From Shewanella sp. Isolate11 (lineage in GTDB: Bacteria; Pseudomonadota; Gammaproteobacteria; Enterobacterales; Shewanellaceae), in assembly GCF_022398315.1 (NCBI RefSeq), contig NZ_JAKEVF010000004.1, forward strand, positions 124,001 to 188,000: 64,000 bases of DNA. The letters run 5' to 3'. How positions within the stretch are numbered: position 1 is the first letter of the stretch; every line of letters starts with the position of its first letter. Below the pieces are notes generated by a model, which did not search any database, was not told the origin of the DNA, and worked only from the letters and a program-made list of their open reading frames with translations. The position numbers and the translations under genes are program-made. This document shows, piece by piece, positions 54,517 through 63,552 of the stretch.

Positions 54517-55736
54517 TGAGTAGTAACTTACACCAAGCCGGGGTAACGCTACTTAAACAGCTAGGTCGGCATGCCGATATCGTCATGGATGTGTATCTGT
54601 CTGGCTCGATTAGCGAAGCGGGTGAAAATGCTCAGGCGATAGAAAAACTGCGCAAAGCCGATATTCTCTGGCGGCCCGAACCAGGGCAAGATTTGCGTCT
54701 AAAGCGTTCGGTTCGAGCCTTGTTAGAGGAAGCGCTGAGCGATGAGCGTAATCGCCAAATTGATGCCAATGCCAGCTCAGGCTTAGCCACCATCAAGACC
54801 TTGGCCTCTCATTATAAAGAGGCGCGCCATGCGGTGGATTACAGTGCCAGCGAAGCTTATCTTGCGGATTTGAGTGAGCATGTATATAGCTTTGCCGAAG
54901 GACTTAGGTATTCGATTCGTGTGCTCTGGAGCCGGATCAATAATGAGTTTGGCTATGTGGGAACCATTAACGCTAAGATCCGTGAGAACGAATTAGCCCA
55001 AAGTCAGGTGAGCGAATTGCTTAATGGCTTGGAGATGTTTCAGTTTAGCGAGCTAGGTGAGATCGCCGGTGATATTCGCGAGTTGCGTAAGTTGTTGGTG
55101 ACCACCTTGCAAGAAACATTGAGTGACTGTACTCAAGAGCTTAGCGTAGTGCAGAGCCGTTTATTGGAATTGCTGGGGCGCTTTAGGCAGATACAAGGAC
55201 GTACGCGTTTACTCAAAGGCTGGTTGCTGTATACCGATCAACATCCTGATTATCGGGTTGCCGATCATGTCGGTCACAAGCAGTTACCTATGTTGTTTAA
55301 TACCGCCGAGCCTATTTTGTCTGCTGCCGCAGTGGATGTGAATAATACCGGTTATGAAAACGACTTATTAGAGATGGTGTCGCAGATTAAGGCGATTTCA
55401 CGAGTCGGTCGCGATGTGGTGTTGCGTGAACATGACGTGCCTTTTGCGCTAGTGAATGCCGAAGATTTCGATATTCCGGATAATCCACTTAAATTGGCGG
55501 TGGATGAATATTTCTGTGAGGTGATTGATTCAGGCTTACGTCAATCGGCCTTGGAATATCATCAGCAGAAAGCCTTAGAATGGGATAGCGAAAGCTGGCT
55601 CTATCAAGTGATCTGTGGTTTCGAGGGCTTGCCTGAAGAGCATCGTCGTTATTTTGAATTAGAGCCCATAGGTGAGCCTCATCCCGTCTATAACGGCAAC
55701 TTTATTATTCGTGATGTGGAGTTGTGGTTGGCTTAA
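54516..55736 (+). CDS. Larger accessory subunit of the SMC cassette (kleisin-like MksF/JetA, tentative)
   Basis: 406 aa, soluble, largely helical. Overlaps the 220-aa gene by one base (TAATG). The N-terminal 90 residues (HQAGVTLLKQLGRHADIVMD ... IEKLRKADILWRPEP ... LKRSVRALLEEAL) look like a winged-helix domain; long helices follow (about 95-240), and the C-terminal part (EWDSESWLYQVICGFEGLPEEH) may be the second ATPase-head contact. This is the build of MukF/MksF/JetA kleisins. Homologues may carry odd names such as phosphoenolpyruvate carboxylase in databases; nothing here supports that activity. Ends at a strong terminator. Confidence 0.62.
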   Translation: MSSNLHQAGVTLLKQLGRHADIVMDVYLSGSISEAGENAQAIEKLRKADILWRPEPGQDLRLKRSVRALLEEALSDERNRQIDANASSGLATIKTLASHYKEARHAVDYSASEAYLADLSEHVYSFAEGLRYSIRVLWSRINNEFGYVGTINAKIRENELAQSQVSELLNGLEMFQFSELGEIAGDIRELRKLLVTTLQETLSDCTQELSVVQSRLLELLGRFRQIQGRTRLLKGWLLYTDQHPDYRVADHVGHKQLPMLFNTAEPILSAAAVDVNNTGYENDLLEMVSQIKAISRVGRDVVLREHDVPFALVNAEDFDIPDNPLKLAVDEYFCEVIDSGLRQSALEYHQQKALEWDSESWLYQVICGFEGLPEEHRRYFELEPIGEPHPVYNGNFIIRDVELWLA

Positions 55737-55785
55737 GGCGCACCCATCAGCTTATCTTTTCGTTAACATGCTAGGGTGAAAATTT

Positions 55786-55834
55786 AAAGCCACTTAATCA
55801 GTAAGTTAATCTAACTGATTAAGTGGCTTTTATG
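55786..55834 (+). terminator. Strong terminator after the SMC cassette
   Basis: AAAGCCACTTAATCAGT (55786-55802) pairs perfectly over 17 bp with ACTGATTAAGTGGCTTT (55814-55830), 11-nt loop, then TTATG. It closes the three-gene operon and separates it from the symporter. Confidence 0.92.
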
Positions 55835-56306
55835 TTTCTCAGCGCTGCAGCTTATGATTATACAATTTTACTTATGTCTGTTTTTGTAAGGTGTAACCTT
55901 CTGTCGTTGCCTCTGATATAAATTCAATCGCTGATTATTCGTTATTTGTTGGTTTTTAATTTTGAATATTGCATCCAATAAAGATAAAACAACTACGTTG
56001 TTTGTGGTTTTTTTGTCTGAGTAGGTAGTGTTATCTGATTAAATGTAAAAGTTTAGCTTTGAATATTTAGCGTTATATTTTATTAATTTAATTAGATCAT
56101 TCGCTTAAATTTTATTTTGTGATGTTATCAAGATGTAGCTTGTTTAACCTTTGCGGATTGTGATTGATCTTTTTCCTAGCATGATCCACTATCTTGGCCG
56201 AAATCGATAAGGCGTAGATCTTACGATGGGAGTTTCAGATGGAATTTCTACTATAAAGATAAACAAGAATAAGCGTACTCAAGAGACGCAAATTTAAGGC
56301 AAGCAG
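55835..56306. other. Gene-free AT-rich promoter region of the symporter
   Basis: About 470 bp, strongly AT-rich with long A/T stretches, before the DAACS symporter. A half-site TGTGAT at about 56159-56164 could be part of a CRP site but lacks a good second half. Nothing else recognised. Confidence 0.4.
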
Positions 56307-57581
56307 ATGACAAAATCACTTTCTACGCGGATCTTTATTGGTCTGTTTTCGGGCCTGATTCTGGGCACAATCATTCAATATGTTTTAGGCGATATCAGCC
56401 TATTTTCCAATGATCTTATCGAATTGGCCTCTGCAGTCGGCACCATGTTCGTCAATTTAATTATGATGATGGTGGTTCCACTGGTATTTGTCAGTATTGT
56501 CTGTGGCGTGCTGGAGCTTAAAGATCTCAAGAGCTTTGGTCGCCTCGGTGGTAAAACCTTTGGCTTTTATATCATCAATACCTTAGTTGCGATTTTCGCC
56601 GCGTTGTCGGTGGCATTACTGCTTAAGCCCGGATTAGGCGTGGATATGTCTGGTGGCAGCGGTGTTGAAATTACCGCCACTGAGCTGCCTAACTTGCTGC
56701 AACTTCTAGTCAACATAGTACCAAGTAATCCTGTGTCTGCTTTTACCTCTGGTAATATGCTACAGGTGATTTTTATGGCACTGTTGATTGGCGGAGTGAT
56801 TAAGTCAATGTCTGGCAGCCTGCCGCTACTGGAGCAAGGCTTTCAGCAGGCAAATAAGCTGATGATGAAGCTGATCAGCGTGGTGATGCAGCTGGCTCCT
56901 TATGGGGTATTTGCCTTGATGCTCAAACTAGGCGCGACCCTGGAAGCCAGCCTATTTCTCAGTGTTATCGAATATCTTGTGGTGATTTTAGCACTGTTAC
57001 TCCTGTGGATTTTTGTTGTTTATCCTTTTGCAGTGAGTCTGTTTACTCCTATCAGCGCGAAGGAGTTTCGTGCCAAAACCCAAGAGCAAATCCTATTTTC
57101 GCTTTCTACTGCAAGTTCAAATGCGACCATTCCCGTCACCATGCGTACCTTGACAGAAAAGCTTGGAGTTAAACGAGCTGTAGCTGGTTTTGGTGTACCA
57201 CTGGGTGCGACGATGAACATGGGGGGCGTATCGATTTATATCACTATCGCTATCTTCTTTGTAGCGAACTCCTTTGGCGCACCGATTGCCATGGAGCAAC
57301 TACCTGCATTGTTATTTAGTATCTTCTTGCTTTCAGTGGGTGCAGGTGGTGTACCTGGCGGCGGTATGGTGATGATTGGCGTATTGATCCATCAGATGGG
57401 CCTGCCGGTTGAAGCGTTTGTGATTGTTGCCGCTTTGGATCGATTGATCGATATGGTGCTCACGTCTTGTAATGTTGTCGGCGACACAGCGGTATTAACC
57501 ATAGTCGATGCCACCGAAAAGGAGCATGAGCTCGAACACACAGCAGATCCTGTGCAAGGATTACCAGCGGAAAATCGCTAA
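56307..57581 (+). CDS. Dicarboxylate/amino acid:cation symporter (DAACS family)
   Basis: 424 aa inner-membrane transporter of the GltP/DctA/SstT family, taking up glutamate, aspartate or C4-dicarboxylates with Na+ or H+. Eight transmembrane helices plus two re-entrant loops are suggested by the hydrophobic pattern. Signatures: SLSTASSNATIPVTMRTL (first hairpin loop), GVPLGATMNMGGVSIYI (cation site in helix 7), GAGGVPGGGMVMIG (second loop) and LDRLIDMVLTSCNVVGDTA (substrate-binding Asp and Arg/Cys region). The next two genes form a two-component system and then the fumarate reductase, so a dicarboxylate substrate is plausible; glutamate cannot be excluded. Confidence 0.9.
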   Translation: MTKSLSTRIFIGLFSGLILGTIIQYVLGDISLFSNDLIELASAVGTMFVNLIMMMVVPLVFVSIVCGVLELKDLKSFGRLGGKTFGFYIINTLVAIFAALSVALLLKPGLGVDMSGGSGVEITATELPNLLQLLVNIVPSNPVSAFTSGNMLQVIFMALLIGGVIKSMSGSLPLLEQGFQQANKLMMKLISVVMQLAPYGVFALMLKLGATLEASLFLSVIEYLVVILALLLLWIFVVYPFAVSLFTPISAKEFRAKTQEQILFSLSTASSNATIPVTMRTLTEKLGVKRAVAGFGVPLGATMNMGGVSIYITIAIFFVANSFGAPIAMEQLPALLFSIFLLSVGAGGVPGGGMVMIGVLIHQMGLPVEAFVIVAALDRLIDMVLTSCNVVGDTAVLTIVDATEKEHELEHTADPVQGLPAENR

Positions 57582-57641
57582 GCGCTAAACTAGGACTCGC
57601 AACAAAAAGTATAGCCACAGATCCAAGTTCAAATTAGGACA

Positions 57642-57669
57642 AAAGCTCGCCATCCGGCGGGCTTTCTTT
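57642..57669. terminator. Bidirectional terminator, symporter / response regulator
   Basis: AAAGCTCGCC, loop ATCC, GGCGGGCTTT (one G-T pair), with A-run before and TCTTTT after, between convergent genes. Confidence 0.85.
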
Positions 57670-57710
57670 TATGTGGTTAAGGCTGAGAGAATCTTCAATA
57701 AAGTAATGAC

Positions 57711-59090
57711 TTAATGCCCTTTTAGCCTGCGACTCAAGGCGCTTTGGCTAATCCCCAATATCTGTGCGGCGGCGGTTTGATTATTGGCTGTGCGGCTCAT
57801 GGCTTCATCCATTAGCGCTTGATTCATCTGTGCCAAGGTGGGCAATACCTTTGGGAAGATAATGTTATCTTGTGGGGTTTGGTTTAACGATTTGTGCTCA
57901 TTAATCGCTTCCATAAAGGCCGAAGTGTTCAGTGCCAAGCCATCACTGCGACTCACGGCATCGAACACCATTCCTTTTAATTCATGCAGGTTGCCGGGAA
58001 AGGCGTAATTGGCCAGTTTAGCCGCTAAATCGGTCGGCTGGATAGGGGGTGGCAGTTGTAACTCTTCTGCGGCTAGCGCAATGAAATGATTGATCAGCAT
58101 AGTGATATCTAATGGCCTGTCGGCCAGAGAAGGTAGTTTAATTTTATGGGCGCGAATGCGGTAAAGTAGATCGCTCCGGAATGTACCGGCTTGATGACGC
58201 TTGAGTAGATCTTCTTGGGTTGAAAGCACAAACTTGCATTTTACCGGGTAGTAAGTGTCACTCCCTAGAGGAGAATATTGTTTGCTCTCAATCAGTTCGA
58301 GTAACTTTGCCTGCGCATTTAAGCTGAGCGCGCTGATCTCACTAAGATACAGTACGCCTTTGCCCACCTGATGCAACAAGCCTGTCACGGCATCGATTTC
58401 ACCATTGCTGTGATGATACAGCTGACCAAATAGTTTCTGCTCAAAAGCTTCACTGCTCAGCCCATTAAGGTTAAGGCCGATAAAAGGCGCATCGGGGTTA
58501 CACAGATGATGGCAAGATTTAGCAAACTCGGTCTTGCCTGTGCCACTTTCACCGCAGATCAACAGTGGCTCAGAACTAAAGGCCACCGCCTCGAGATAAC
58601 GAAATTGATCTAACAGTTGTGGTTCACAAGTCAGGATATTATTAAAGGCTTTGGGGTTAGCCAGAGTGCGACTTAGGAAGCGTTCTTTGATATGCAGGTA
58701 GTTACGTTCAAGACCTACAACTTCCAGGGCGCGGCGAACTGTATGCGCTAATCCTTCAACATTATCTGTCTTAATAAAATAATCATAGGCGCCTTTTTTA
58801 ATACAGCGCACCGCAGTATCGACCTCATTAACACCGGTGACAATAATCACGCGAGTATTGGGAAAATCACTGCGGATCATCGCCAGTAGCTCTTCACCTG
58901 AATGAAACGGCATGGTGAGATCGAGTAACACTAAGGCATAATCGCCCACGCTAAGTCGGTTTTGTACTTGACGACTATCGACGCAAGTATCGATATCCGC
59001 ATCGGGCACAAAGCGTTGTAAAGTAATGGCTAAGGTTCTTAGCCATGAGGCTTCATCGTCGACTAAAAGAATGTTTCTTGCCAGTTTCAT
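57711..59090 (-). CDS. NtrC-type response regulator with degenerate AAA+ domain
   Basis: 459 aa. Receiver domain with D11-D12, phospho-acceptor D57 (LLDLTMP), T85 and K107 all intact. The AAA+ domain has Walker A GESGTGKTE at 180-188. The GAFTGA loop that contacts sigma-54 is missing: after LFG (220-222) the sequence reads QLYHHSNGEIDAV. Walker B is YLSE (248-251), with Ser250 for the usual Asp, Glu251 kept. A Fis-type helix-turn-helix closes the protein (AAAQILGISQSALSRRLK, 438-455). It should bind DNA but probably not activate sigma-54 promoters; a TyrR-like sigma-70 activator or repressor is more likely. Encoded 11 bp after the kinase gene. Confidence 0.9.
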   Translation of the reverse strand: MKLARNILLVDDEASWLRTLAITLQRFVPDADIDTCVDSRQVQNRLSVGDYALVLLDLTMPFHSGEELLAMIRSDFPNTRVIIVTGVNEVDTAVRCIKKGAYDYFIKTDNVEGLAHTVRRALEVVGLERNYLHIKERFLSRTLANPKAFNNILTCEPQLLDQFRYLEAVAFSSEPLLICGESGTGKTEFAKSCHHLCNPDAPFIGLNLNGLSSEAFEQKLFGQLYHHSNGEIDAVTGLLHQVGKGVLYLSEISALSLNAQAKLLELIESKQYSPLGSDTYYPVKCKFVLSTQEDLLKRHQAGTFRSDLLYRIRAHKIKLPSLADRPLDITMLINHFIALAAEELQLPPPIQPTDLAAKLANYAFPGNLHELKGMVFDAVSRSDGLALNTSAFMEAINEHKSLNQTPQDNIIFPKVLPTLAQMNQALMDEAMSRTANNQTAAAQILGISQSALSRRLKGH

Positions 59091-59101
59091 CGCTTGGTTT
59101 C

Positions 59102-61063
59102 CTATTGCTGCAGTGCAAATGTCAGGCTGATGCTGGTGCCTTTGTTAAGTCTAGATTGCATCTGCATTTGTCCATGATGTTGTTTAATGATGCGGCTGCT
59201 CACAGACAGCCCTAAGCCAGTTCCACCTTCGGTGCGTTTGGTGGTAAAGAAAGGCTCTGTTACTCGCTTGAGCGTGTCGTTATCCATGCCGCAGCCATTG
59301 TCGCTGATCTTTAACACCGCTTTATCTTGATTGATTGTGGTTTCGATGCAGATAACTCCAGCATGGGCTTCACAGGCGTGGCAGGCATTTTGGATAAGAT
59401 TAATCAGCACTTGTTGCAACTGCTGAGCATCACCACTGATAGTCGGACTAGGCTCATACAAGTTGAGGTTCAGCTGCAGAGTCTTAGTCTGATTGGCGGT
59501 GAGCCGCAGTGAGACTTGTACCACTTCATTCAGGCTGATTATGCTATGTTCATCGGCAATATGCGGCATGGCATAACGTTTTAAGTCATGCACAATACGT
59601 CCGATCCGCTGAGCACCATCTTCTATGGTTTGGCAGCTGTGTTGTAACTCTTCTATGGCGATATCTGGGGCTAACCCGGCTACCTGCCAGAAGGGGTTTT
59701 GCTTCTGATAATGGCTGCTCGCCGGAGCCAAATCTTTAATGGCAGCGCTGAACAGTGACGCTGCGTGAACGATTAATCCTGTGGGATTGTTGATCTCGTG
59801 GGCGATCCCCGCAGAGAGCTCACCCAGAGACGCCAGACGGCTACTCTCTTCGTTGGCTTGCCTTAATCTATGTTGTTCGGTGGATTCTTCTAATAGCACG
59901 ACCACTTGATCTTGCGCTATGGGGTGGATCTGTAACTGCCAAAATTGTTGCCGATAGTGCATATCGGCTTTGATGGATTGTTGAGTGTTTAATACCTCAA
60001 GCACTGCAGTTTTTAATAAAAAGGGCTGGCCATCTGCATATTGAAACTCCTCGGAAACCAGTAGCTGGATATTGTTATCGTTACTCCACAGGCGTTGCAT
60101 GGTTTGGCTAATAATGGTCACGCCATGGGGAATACCATCCAACACAGATTGAAATTGTGTCGATAACTCGGAAATTTCAGCTTCGACGCGATGGCGATGT
60201 TTTAGCTCCATATCCAGTGCCTGAGTTCGTCGGCGTAATCGCAAGCTGATATAACCGGTGTAGAGCATGCCAAGGGCAGAAATAGAGGCGATAAAAATCG
60301 CCAACACAAATACCTTTTGTTCGGTGGAGGTGAGGTCGACTTTTTCTCGACCTGTGCCGAACCATTTATTAACTAATTCATCGTATTCACCAGACAGTTT
60401 TAGTTGTCTTAAGGCATCGTTAATTTGGCTCATTAAGGCGGCTTTTTCTTTATTGGCCACAAAGTTGAAGGCGCCAAAGATTAAGGCATCACTGGAACTG
60501 CGAACTGCTGGGTAAAGGGGGAGTAGACGTCGGGCGACAAAGCTCTCGGCAATCACTACATCGACCTGGTTATCTATCATCTGCTGAAATCCAGTTTCAT
60601 ACAGATCGACATCGATACGCTCAAATTGTTGTGGTGACCCCGACAGGTACACATCGACGAAGGAGCCATTTTTTATGGCAACCCGTTTACCCTGTAAGTC
60701 GAGCCAGCTGGTGATCAGCGCTGAACCATGCAGAGTATACGCCTTGGCGTGAGTGACATAGATAGGGTCTGATTGACTTAATTGGCGATCTAGAGTGACA
60801 GGGCTAACGACGGCAATGATATCGATATCACTATCGGGTTGATGCACATCATAAACCAGCTGTTGAAAGCTTTTGCGTCTGACTAAGATGCGCTTATCGA
60901 TCCGCTGGCCGATCCGTTCAAGCAGCTCGAGGTTAAAGCCCTGATCCACGCCATTGTTGCGCCATTCTAAAGGGGCCGTATTGGAGTGCACCCCAAACAC
61001 GATACTCTCTTGCGAGCATACTGCAAAAGGGAGGCTGATAAGCAATAACCATAAATATCTCAT
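59102..61063 (-). CDS. Sensor histidine kinase with periplasmic solute-binding domain
   Basis: 653 aa. A signal peptide (about 1-17) leads into an SBP_bac_3-type (periplasmic binding protein) sensor at about 20-237, seen in GFNLELLERIGQRIDK and YDELVNKWFGTG. One transmembrane helix (about 249-272), a PAS-like domain (about 300-395), then HisKA with phospho-His422 in LGELSAGIAHEINNPTG, and a HATPase domain with NLIQNACHA, DNGCGM and GGTGLGLSV. Start at ATG 61063. The ligand is a small molecule; next to a symporter and fumarate reductase, a dicarboxylate or amino acid is the natural guess. Pairs with the regulator gene directly downstream. Confidence 0.93.
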   Translation of the reverse strand: MRYLWLLLISLPFAVCSQESIVFGVHSNTAPLEWRNNGVDQGFNLELLERIGQRIDKRILVRRKSFQQLVYDVHQPDSDIDIIAVVSPVTLDRQLSQSDPIYVTHAKAYTLHGSALITSWLDLQGKRVAIKNGSFVDVYLSGSPQQFERIDVDLYETGFQQMIDNQVDVVIAESFVARRLLPLYPAVRSSSDALIFGAFNFVANKEKAALMSQINDALRQLKLSGEYDELVNKWFGTGREKVDLTSTEQKVFVLAIFIASISALGMLYTGYISLRLRRRTQALDMELKHRHRVEAEISELSTQFQSVLDGIPHGVTIISQTMQRLWSNDNNIQLLVSEEFQYADGQPFLLKTAVLEVLNTQQSIKADMHYRQQFWQLQIHPIAQDQVVVLLEESTEQHRLRQANEESSRLASLGELSAGIAHEINNPTGLIVHAASLFSAAIKDLAPASSHYQKQNPFWQVAGLAPDIAIEELQHSCQTIEDGAQRIGRIVHDLKRYAMPHIADEHSIISLNEVVQVSLRLTANQTKTLQLNLNLYEPSPTISGDAQQLQQVLINLIQNACHACEAHAGVICIETTINQDKAVLKISDNGCGMDNDTLKRVTEPFFTTKRTEGGTGLGLSVSSRIIKQHHGQMQMQSRLNKGTSISLTFALQQ

Positions 61064-61168
61064 GGCGCTATTTTACCTTTCATGTCATCGATGAAACTGT
61101 GCAGCAATGCGCGAATTAGCAATTAATTATGTAGCATTTTTAGCAAGGTGATCTAGGCCGCTTTTGGC

Positions 61169-61214
61169 TATGCAATTTTGCATATAGCCCCTTGGGTTTA
61201 TGCAAGTTTGCATA
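61169..61214. promoter_or_regulatory. Twin 16-bp dyads in the kinase / fumarate reductase intergenic region
   Basis: TATGCAA-TT-TTGCATA (61169-61184) and TATGCAA-GT-TTGCATA (61199-61214). Both are perfect 7+2+7 palindromes with identical arms, centres exactly 30 bp apart, so a dimer on each would lie on the same DNA face. They are 106-151 bp upstream of the kinase start and 224-269 bp upstream of fccA. The Fis-type regulator at 57711 is the natural candidate ligand (inference). Confidence 0.8.
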
Positions 61215-61437
61215 GTGATTTTTGGGGCTTGTGATAGAGACACCATTTCTTGTTGCTATTTGAGTTATCCGATTGCTGGGCTGTCGAGCTTGAGCAATGA
61301 TGAACTCGAAATTAAGTCTGAGTCGATGTCATAGAGCAGTGATAACGGCACTTAATGAATATTAAATTTACTGATAATTACATGCGTATTTCCGGGCTGA
61401 GTCTGAGATTTGATTCGCTTTGGAGGGGGAGCAAAAA

Positions 61438-63225
61438 ATGAAAAAGATGAAACTAGCAGTCTGTCTAGCAACCATCATGGGTACTGGTGCTTTTATGGGT
61501 AATGCAATGGCGGCAGATAATCTTGCTGAGTTCCATGCCCAAAACCAAGAGTGTGATAGCTGTCATACCCCTGATGGCGACTTATCCAACGACAGCCTAA
61601 CCTATGAAAACCAGCAATGTGTTTCGTGTCACGGCAGCCTTAAAGAGGTCGCTGAGTTAACCAAGCATGAACACTATAACGCTCACGACTCTCACTTCCC
61701 TGGCGATGTTTCTTGTACTTCTTGCCACAGTGCCCACGAAAAATCTATGGTGTATTGCGACTCTTGCCATAGCTTCGATTTCAATATGCCTTACGCTAAG
61801 AAGTGGGAACGTCATGAACCTACAATTGATGAATTAACTAAAGATAAAGCCGAACGTCAAGCTGCTCTTGCTAGCGCACCTAGAGACACAGTAGATGTTG
61901 TGGTTGTCGGTTCTGGCGGTGCAGGTTTCTCTGCCGCGGTATCTGCCCATGATAATGGCGCCAAAGTGATTCTCATCGAGAAAGAACCCGTCATTGGTGG
62001 TAATGCTAAGTTAGCTGCTGGCGGTATGAACGCTGCTTGGACAGACCAACAGAAAGCTAAGGGTATCGAAGACAGCGCAGAGTCTATGTACAAAGACACC
62101 ATGAAAGGTGGCCGTGATATTAACGATCCCGCCTTGGTTGAGATCTTAAGTTCACACTCAAAAGGTTCAGTTGACTGGATGACGAAGATGGGGGCAGACC
62201 TTAACGACATAGGTCGTATGGGCGGCGCATCGGCTAACCGTTCACATCGTCCAACGGGCGGTGCAGGCGTTGGCGCTCACGTGGTGCAAGTGCTTTATGA
62301 TAATGCGATGCAGCGTAACATCGACTTGCGCATGAATACTCGTGGTGTTGAAATCCTTAAAGATGGCGACAAAGTAAAAGGTATCTTAGTTAAAGGTATG
62401 TATACGGGTTATTACTGGGTTAAAGCCGATGCCGTCATTCTGGCAACCGGTGGTTTTGCTAAGAACAATGATCGCGTTGCTAAGCTAGATCCTAAACTCA
62501 AAGGCTTTATCTCAACTAACCAACCAGGTGCAGTGGGTGATGGCCTCGATGTTGCGGCGAATGCAGGTGCAGCAATGAAAGATGTTGAATATATTCAGGC
62601 GCATCCAACATTGTCTGTCAAAGGTGGCGTAATGGTTACCGAAGCAGTACGTGGTAACGGTGCTATTTTGGTTAACCGCGAAGGTAAGCGTTTCGTCAAC
62701 GAAATCACCACTCGTGATAAAGCATCTGCGGCTATCTTAAAACAAACCGGTAAGTCAGCCTTCTTGTTATTCGATGACTCAGTACGTAAGTCTCTGTCTA
62801 AGATTGATAAATATATCGGTTTAGGTGTTGCACCAACGGCAAGCTCACTGGTGAAACTCGGTGAAATGCAAGGTATCGATGGTAAAGCGATGACCGAAAC
62901 CGTAGCCCGTTATAATGAGTTTGTGAAGAGTGGTAAAGATGCAGACTTTGAGCGTCCAAACCTACCTCGAGCGCTGAACGAAGGTAACTACTACGTGATT
63001 GAAGTTACTCCAGGTGTACACCACACCATGGGCGGTGTGATGATTGATACTAAAGCTGAAATCGTTAATGCGAAGAAGCAAGTTATCCCTGGTCTTTATG
63101 GTGCGGGTGAGGTCACAGGTGGTGTTCACGGTGCTAACCGTCTGGGTGGTAACGCGATTTCGGATATCATCACCTTTGGTCGCTTAGCGGGTGAACAAGC
63201 TGCTAAATATGCTAAAGAGCACTAG
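61438..63225 (+). CDS. fccA: Periplasmic flavocytochrome c fumarate reductase
   Basis: 595 aa, periplasmic terminal reductase for fumarate respiration and a heme electron store in Shewanella. Start at ATG 61438 behind GGAGGGGGAG; an upstream TTG frame is rejected. Signal peptide ends AMA (residue 25). Tetraheme domain with CxxCH at 39-43, 61-65, 93-97 and 107-111. FAD domain begins [17 protein letters not shown] near 152. Active-site residues of S. frigidimarina Fcc3 are visible: His of AHPTLS, Glu of VTEAVRG, Arg of TTRDKASA, His of HHTMGG and Arg of GANRLGGN. That set points to fumarate rather than urocanate (UrdA keeps Asp/Tyr). Divergent from the two-component system. Confidence 0.95.
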   Translation: MKKMKLAVCLATIMGTGAFMGNAMAADNLAEFHAQNQECDSCHTPDGDLSNDSLTYENQQCVSCHGSLKEVAELTKHEHYNAHDSHFPGDVSCTSCHSAHEKSMVYCDSCHSFDFNMPYAKKWERHEPTIDELTKDKAERQAALASAPRDTVDVVVVGSGGAGFSAAVSAHDNGAKVILIEKEPVIGGNAKLAAGGMNAAWTDQQKAKGIEDSAESMYKDTMKGGRDINDPALVEILSSHSKGSVDWMTKMGADLNDIGRMGGASANRSHRPTGGAGVGAHVVQVLYDNAMQRNIDLRMNTRGVEILKDGDKVKGILVKGMYTGYYWVKADAVILATGGFAKNNDRVAKLDPKLKGFISTNQPGAVGDGLDVAANAGAAMKDVEYIQAHPTLSVKGGVMVTEAVRGNGAILVNREGKRFVNEITTRDKASAAILKQTGKSAFLLFDDSVRKSLSKIDKYIGLGVAPTASSLVKLGEMQGIDGKAMTETVARYNEFVKSGKDADFERPNLPRALNEGNYYVIEVTPGVHHTMGGVMIDTKAEIVNAKKQVIPGLYGAGEVTGGVHGANRLGGNAISDIITFGRLAGEQAAKYAKEH

Positions 63226-63292
63226 TTTGCTAGTAGCTGATTAATCAGTAAAACGTTTTAGGATGATGAATGGTGTTATGGATGACGCCCCT

Positions 63293-63322
63293 AAAAAACC
63301 AGCACGGAGGCTGGTTTTTTTT
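63293..63322 (+). terminator. Rho-independent terminator after fccA
   Basis: CCAGC, loop ACGGAG, GGCTGG-type closing arm, preceded by AAAAAA and followed by eight T (63293-63322). Confidence 0.9.
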
Positions 63323-63340
63323 GTGTCAGGAACGCTTATG

Positions 63341-63494
63341 CCAAAGTCCATGTACCAAAATGTTCTCTACATTTATGGCATTTTCTCCATGCATGGAGGT
63401 CAGATGATAGCTTTGGTATTTGTACATGGATTTGTGTTTATATTTAATGGCCGCGGTAAGCGGTAAGCGGTAAGCGGTAAGCGGTAAGCAGTAA
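63341..63494. repeat. Palindromic segment and GCGGTAA tandem repeat
   Basis: TCCATGTAC (63347-63355) and GTACATGGA (63422-63430) form an inverted repeat enclosing the 14-bp palindrome CTCCATGCATGGAG (63385-63398). It is followed by five perfect 7-bp units GCGGTAA and one GCAGTAA (63453-63494). The gap between fccA and fbp is otherwise empty of genes. Confidence 0.9.
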
Positions 63495-63552
63495 GATTAA
63501 AGCTTAAAGTTGAAAAATTAATATCTAGTGTTTTTATCATTAAACCGTTAAT

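Noticed and set aside
50185..55736. Calling the three-gene cassette a Wadjet defence system
   Set aside because: No JetD-type TOPRIM nuclease is adjacent, and the gene order differs; only the general SMC/kleisin architecture is supported.
54516..55736. Phosphoenolpyruvate carboxylase as the product of the 406-aa gene
   Set aside because: PEP carboxylase is about 880-900 aa with unmistakable catalytic His and Arg/Lys motifs; none is present.
61229..61246. CRP site before fccA (TTGTGATAGAGACACCAT)
   Set aside because: First half matches TGTGA but the second half reads CACCA, not TCACA; too weak to call although CRP control of fccA is known in the genus.
63263..63466. 67-codon frame after fccA
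   Set aside because: Crosses the fccA terminator and the nested palindromes; composition arises from repeats.
63453..63494. GCGGTAA array as a CRISPR
   Set aside because: Heptamers are contiguous with no spacers; simple tandem repeat.
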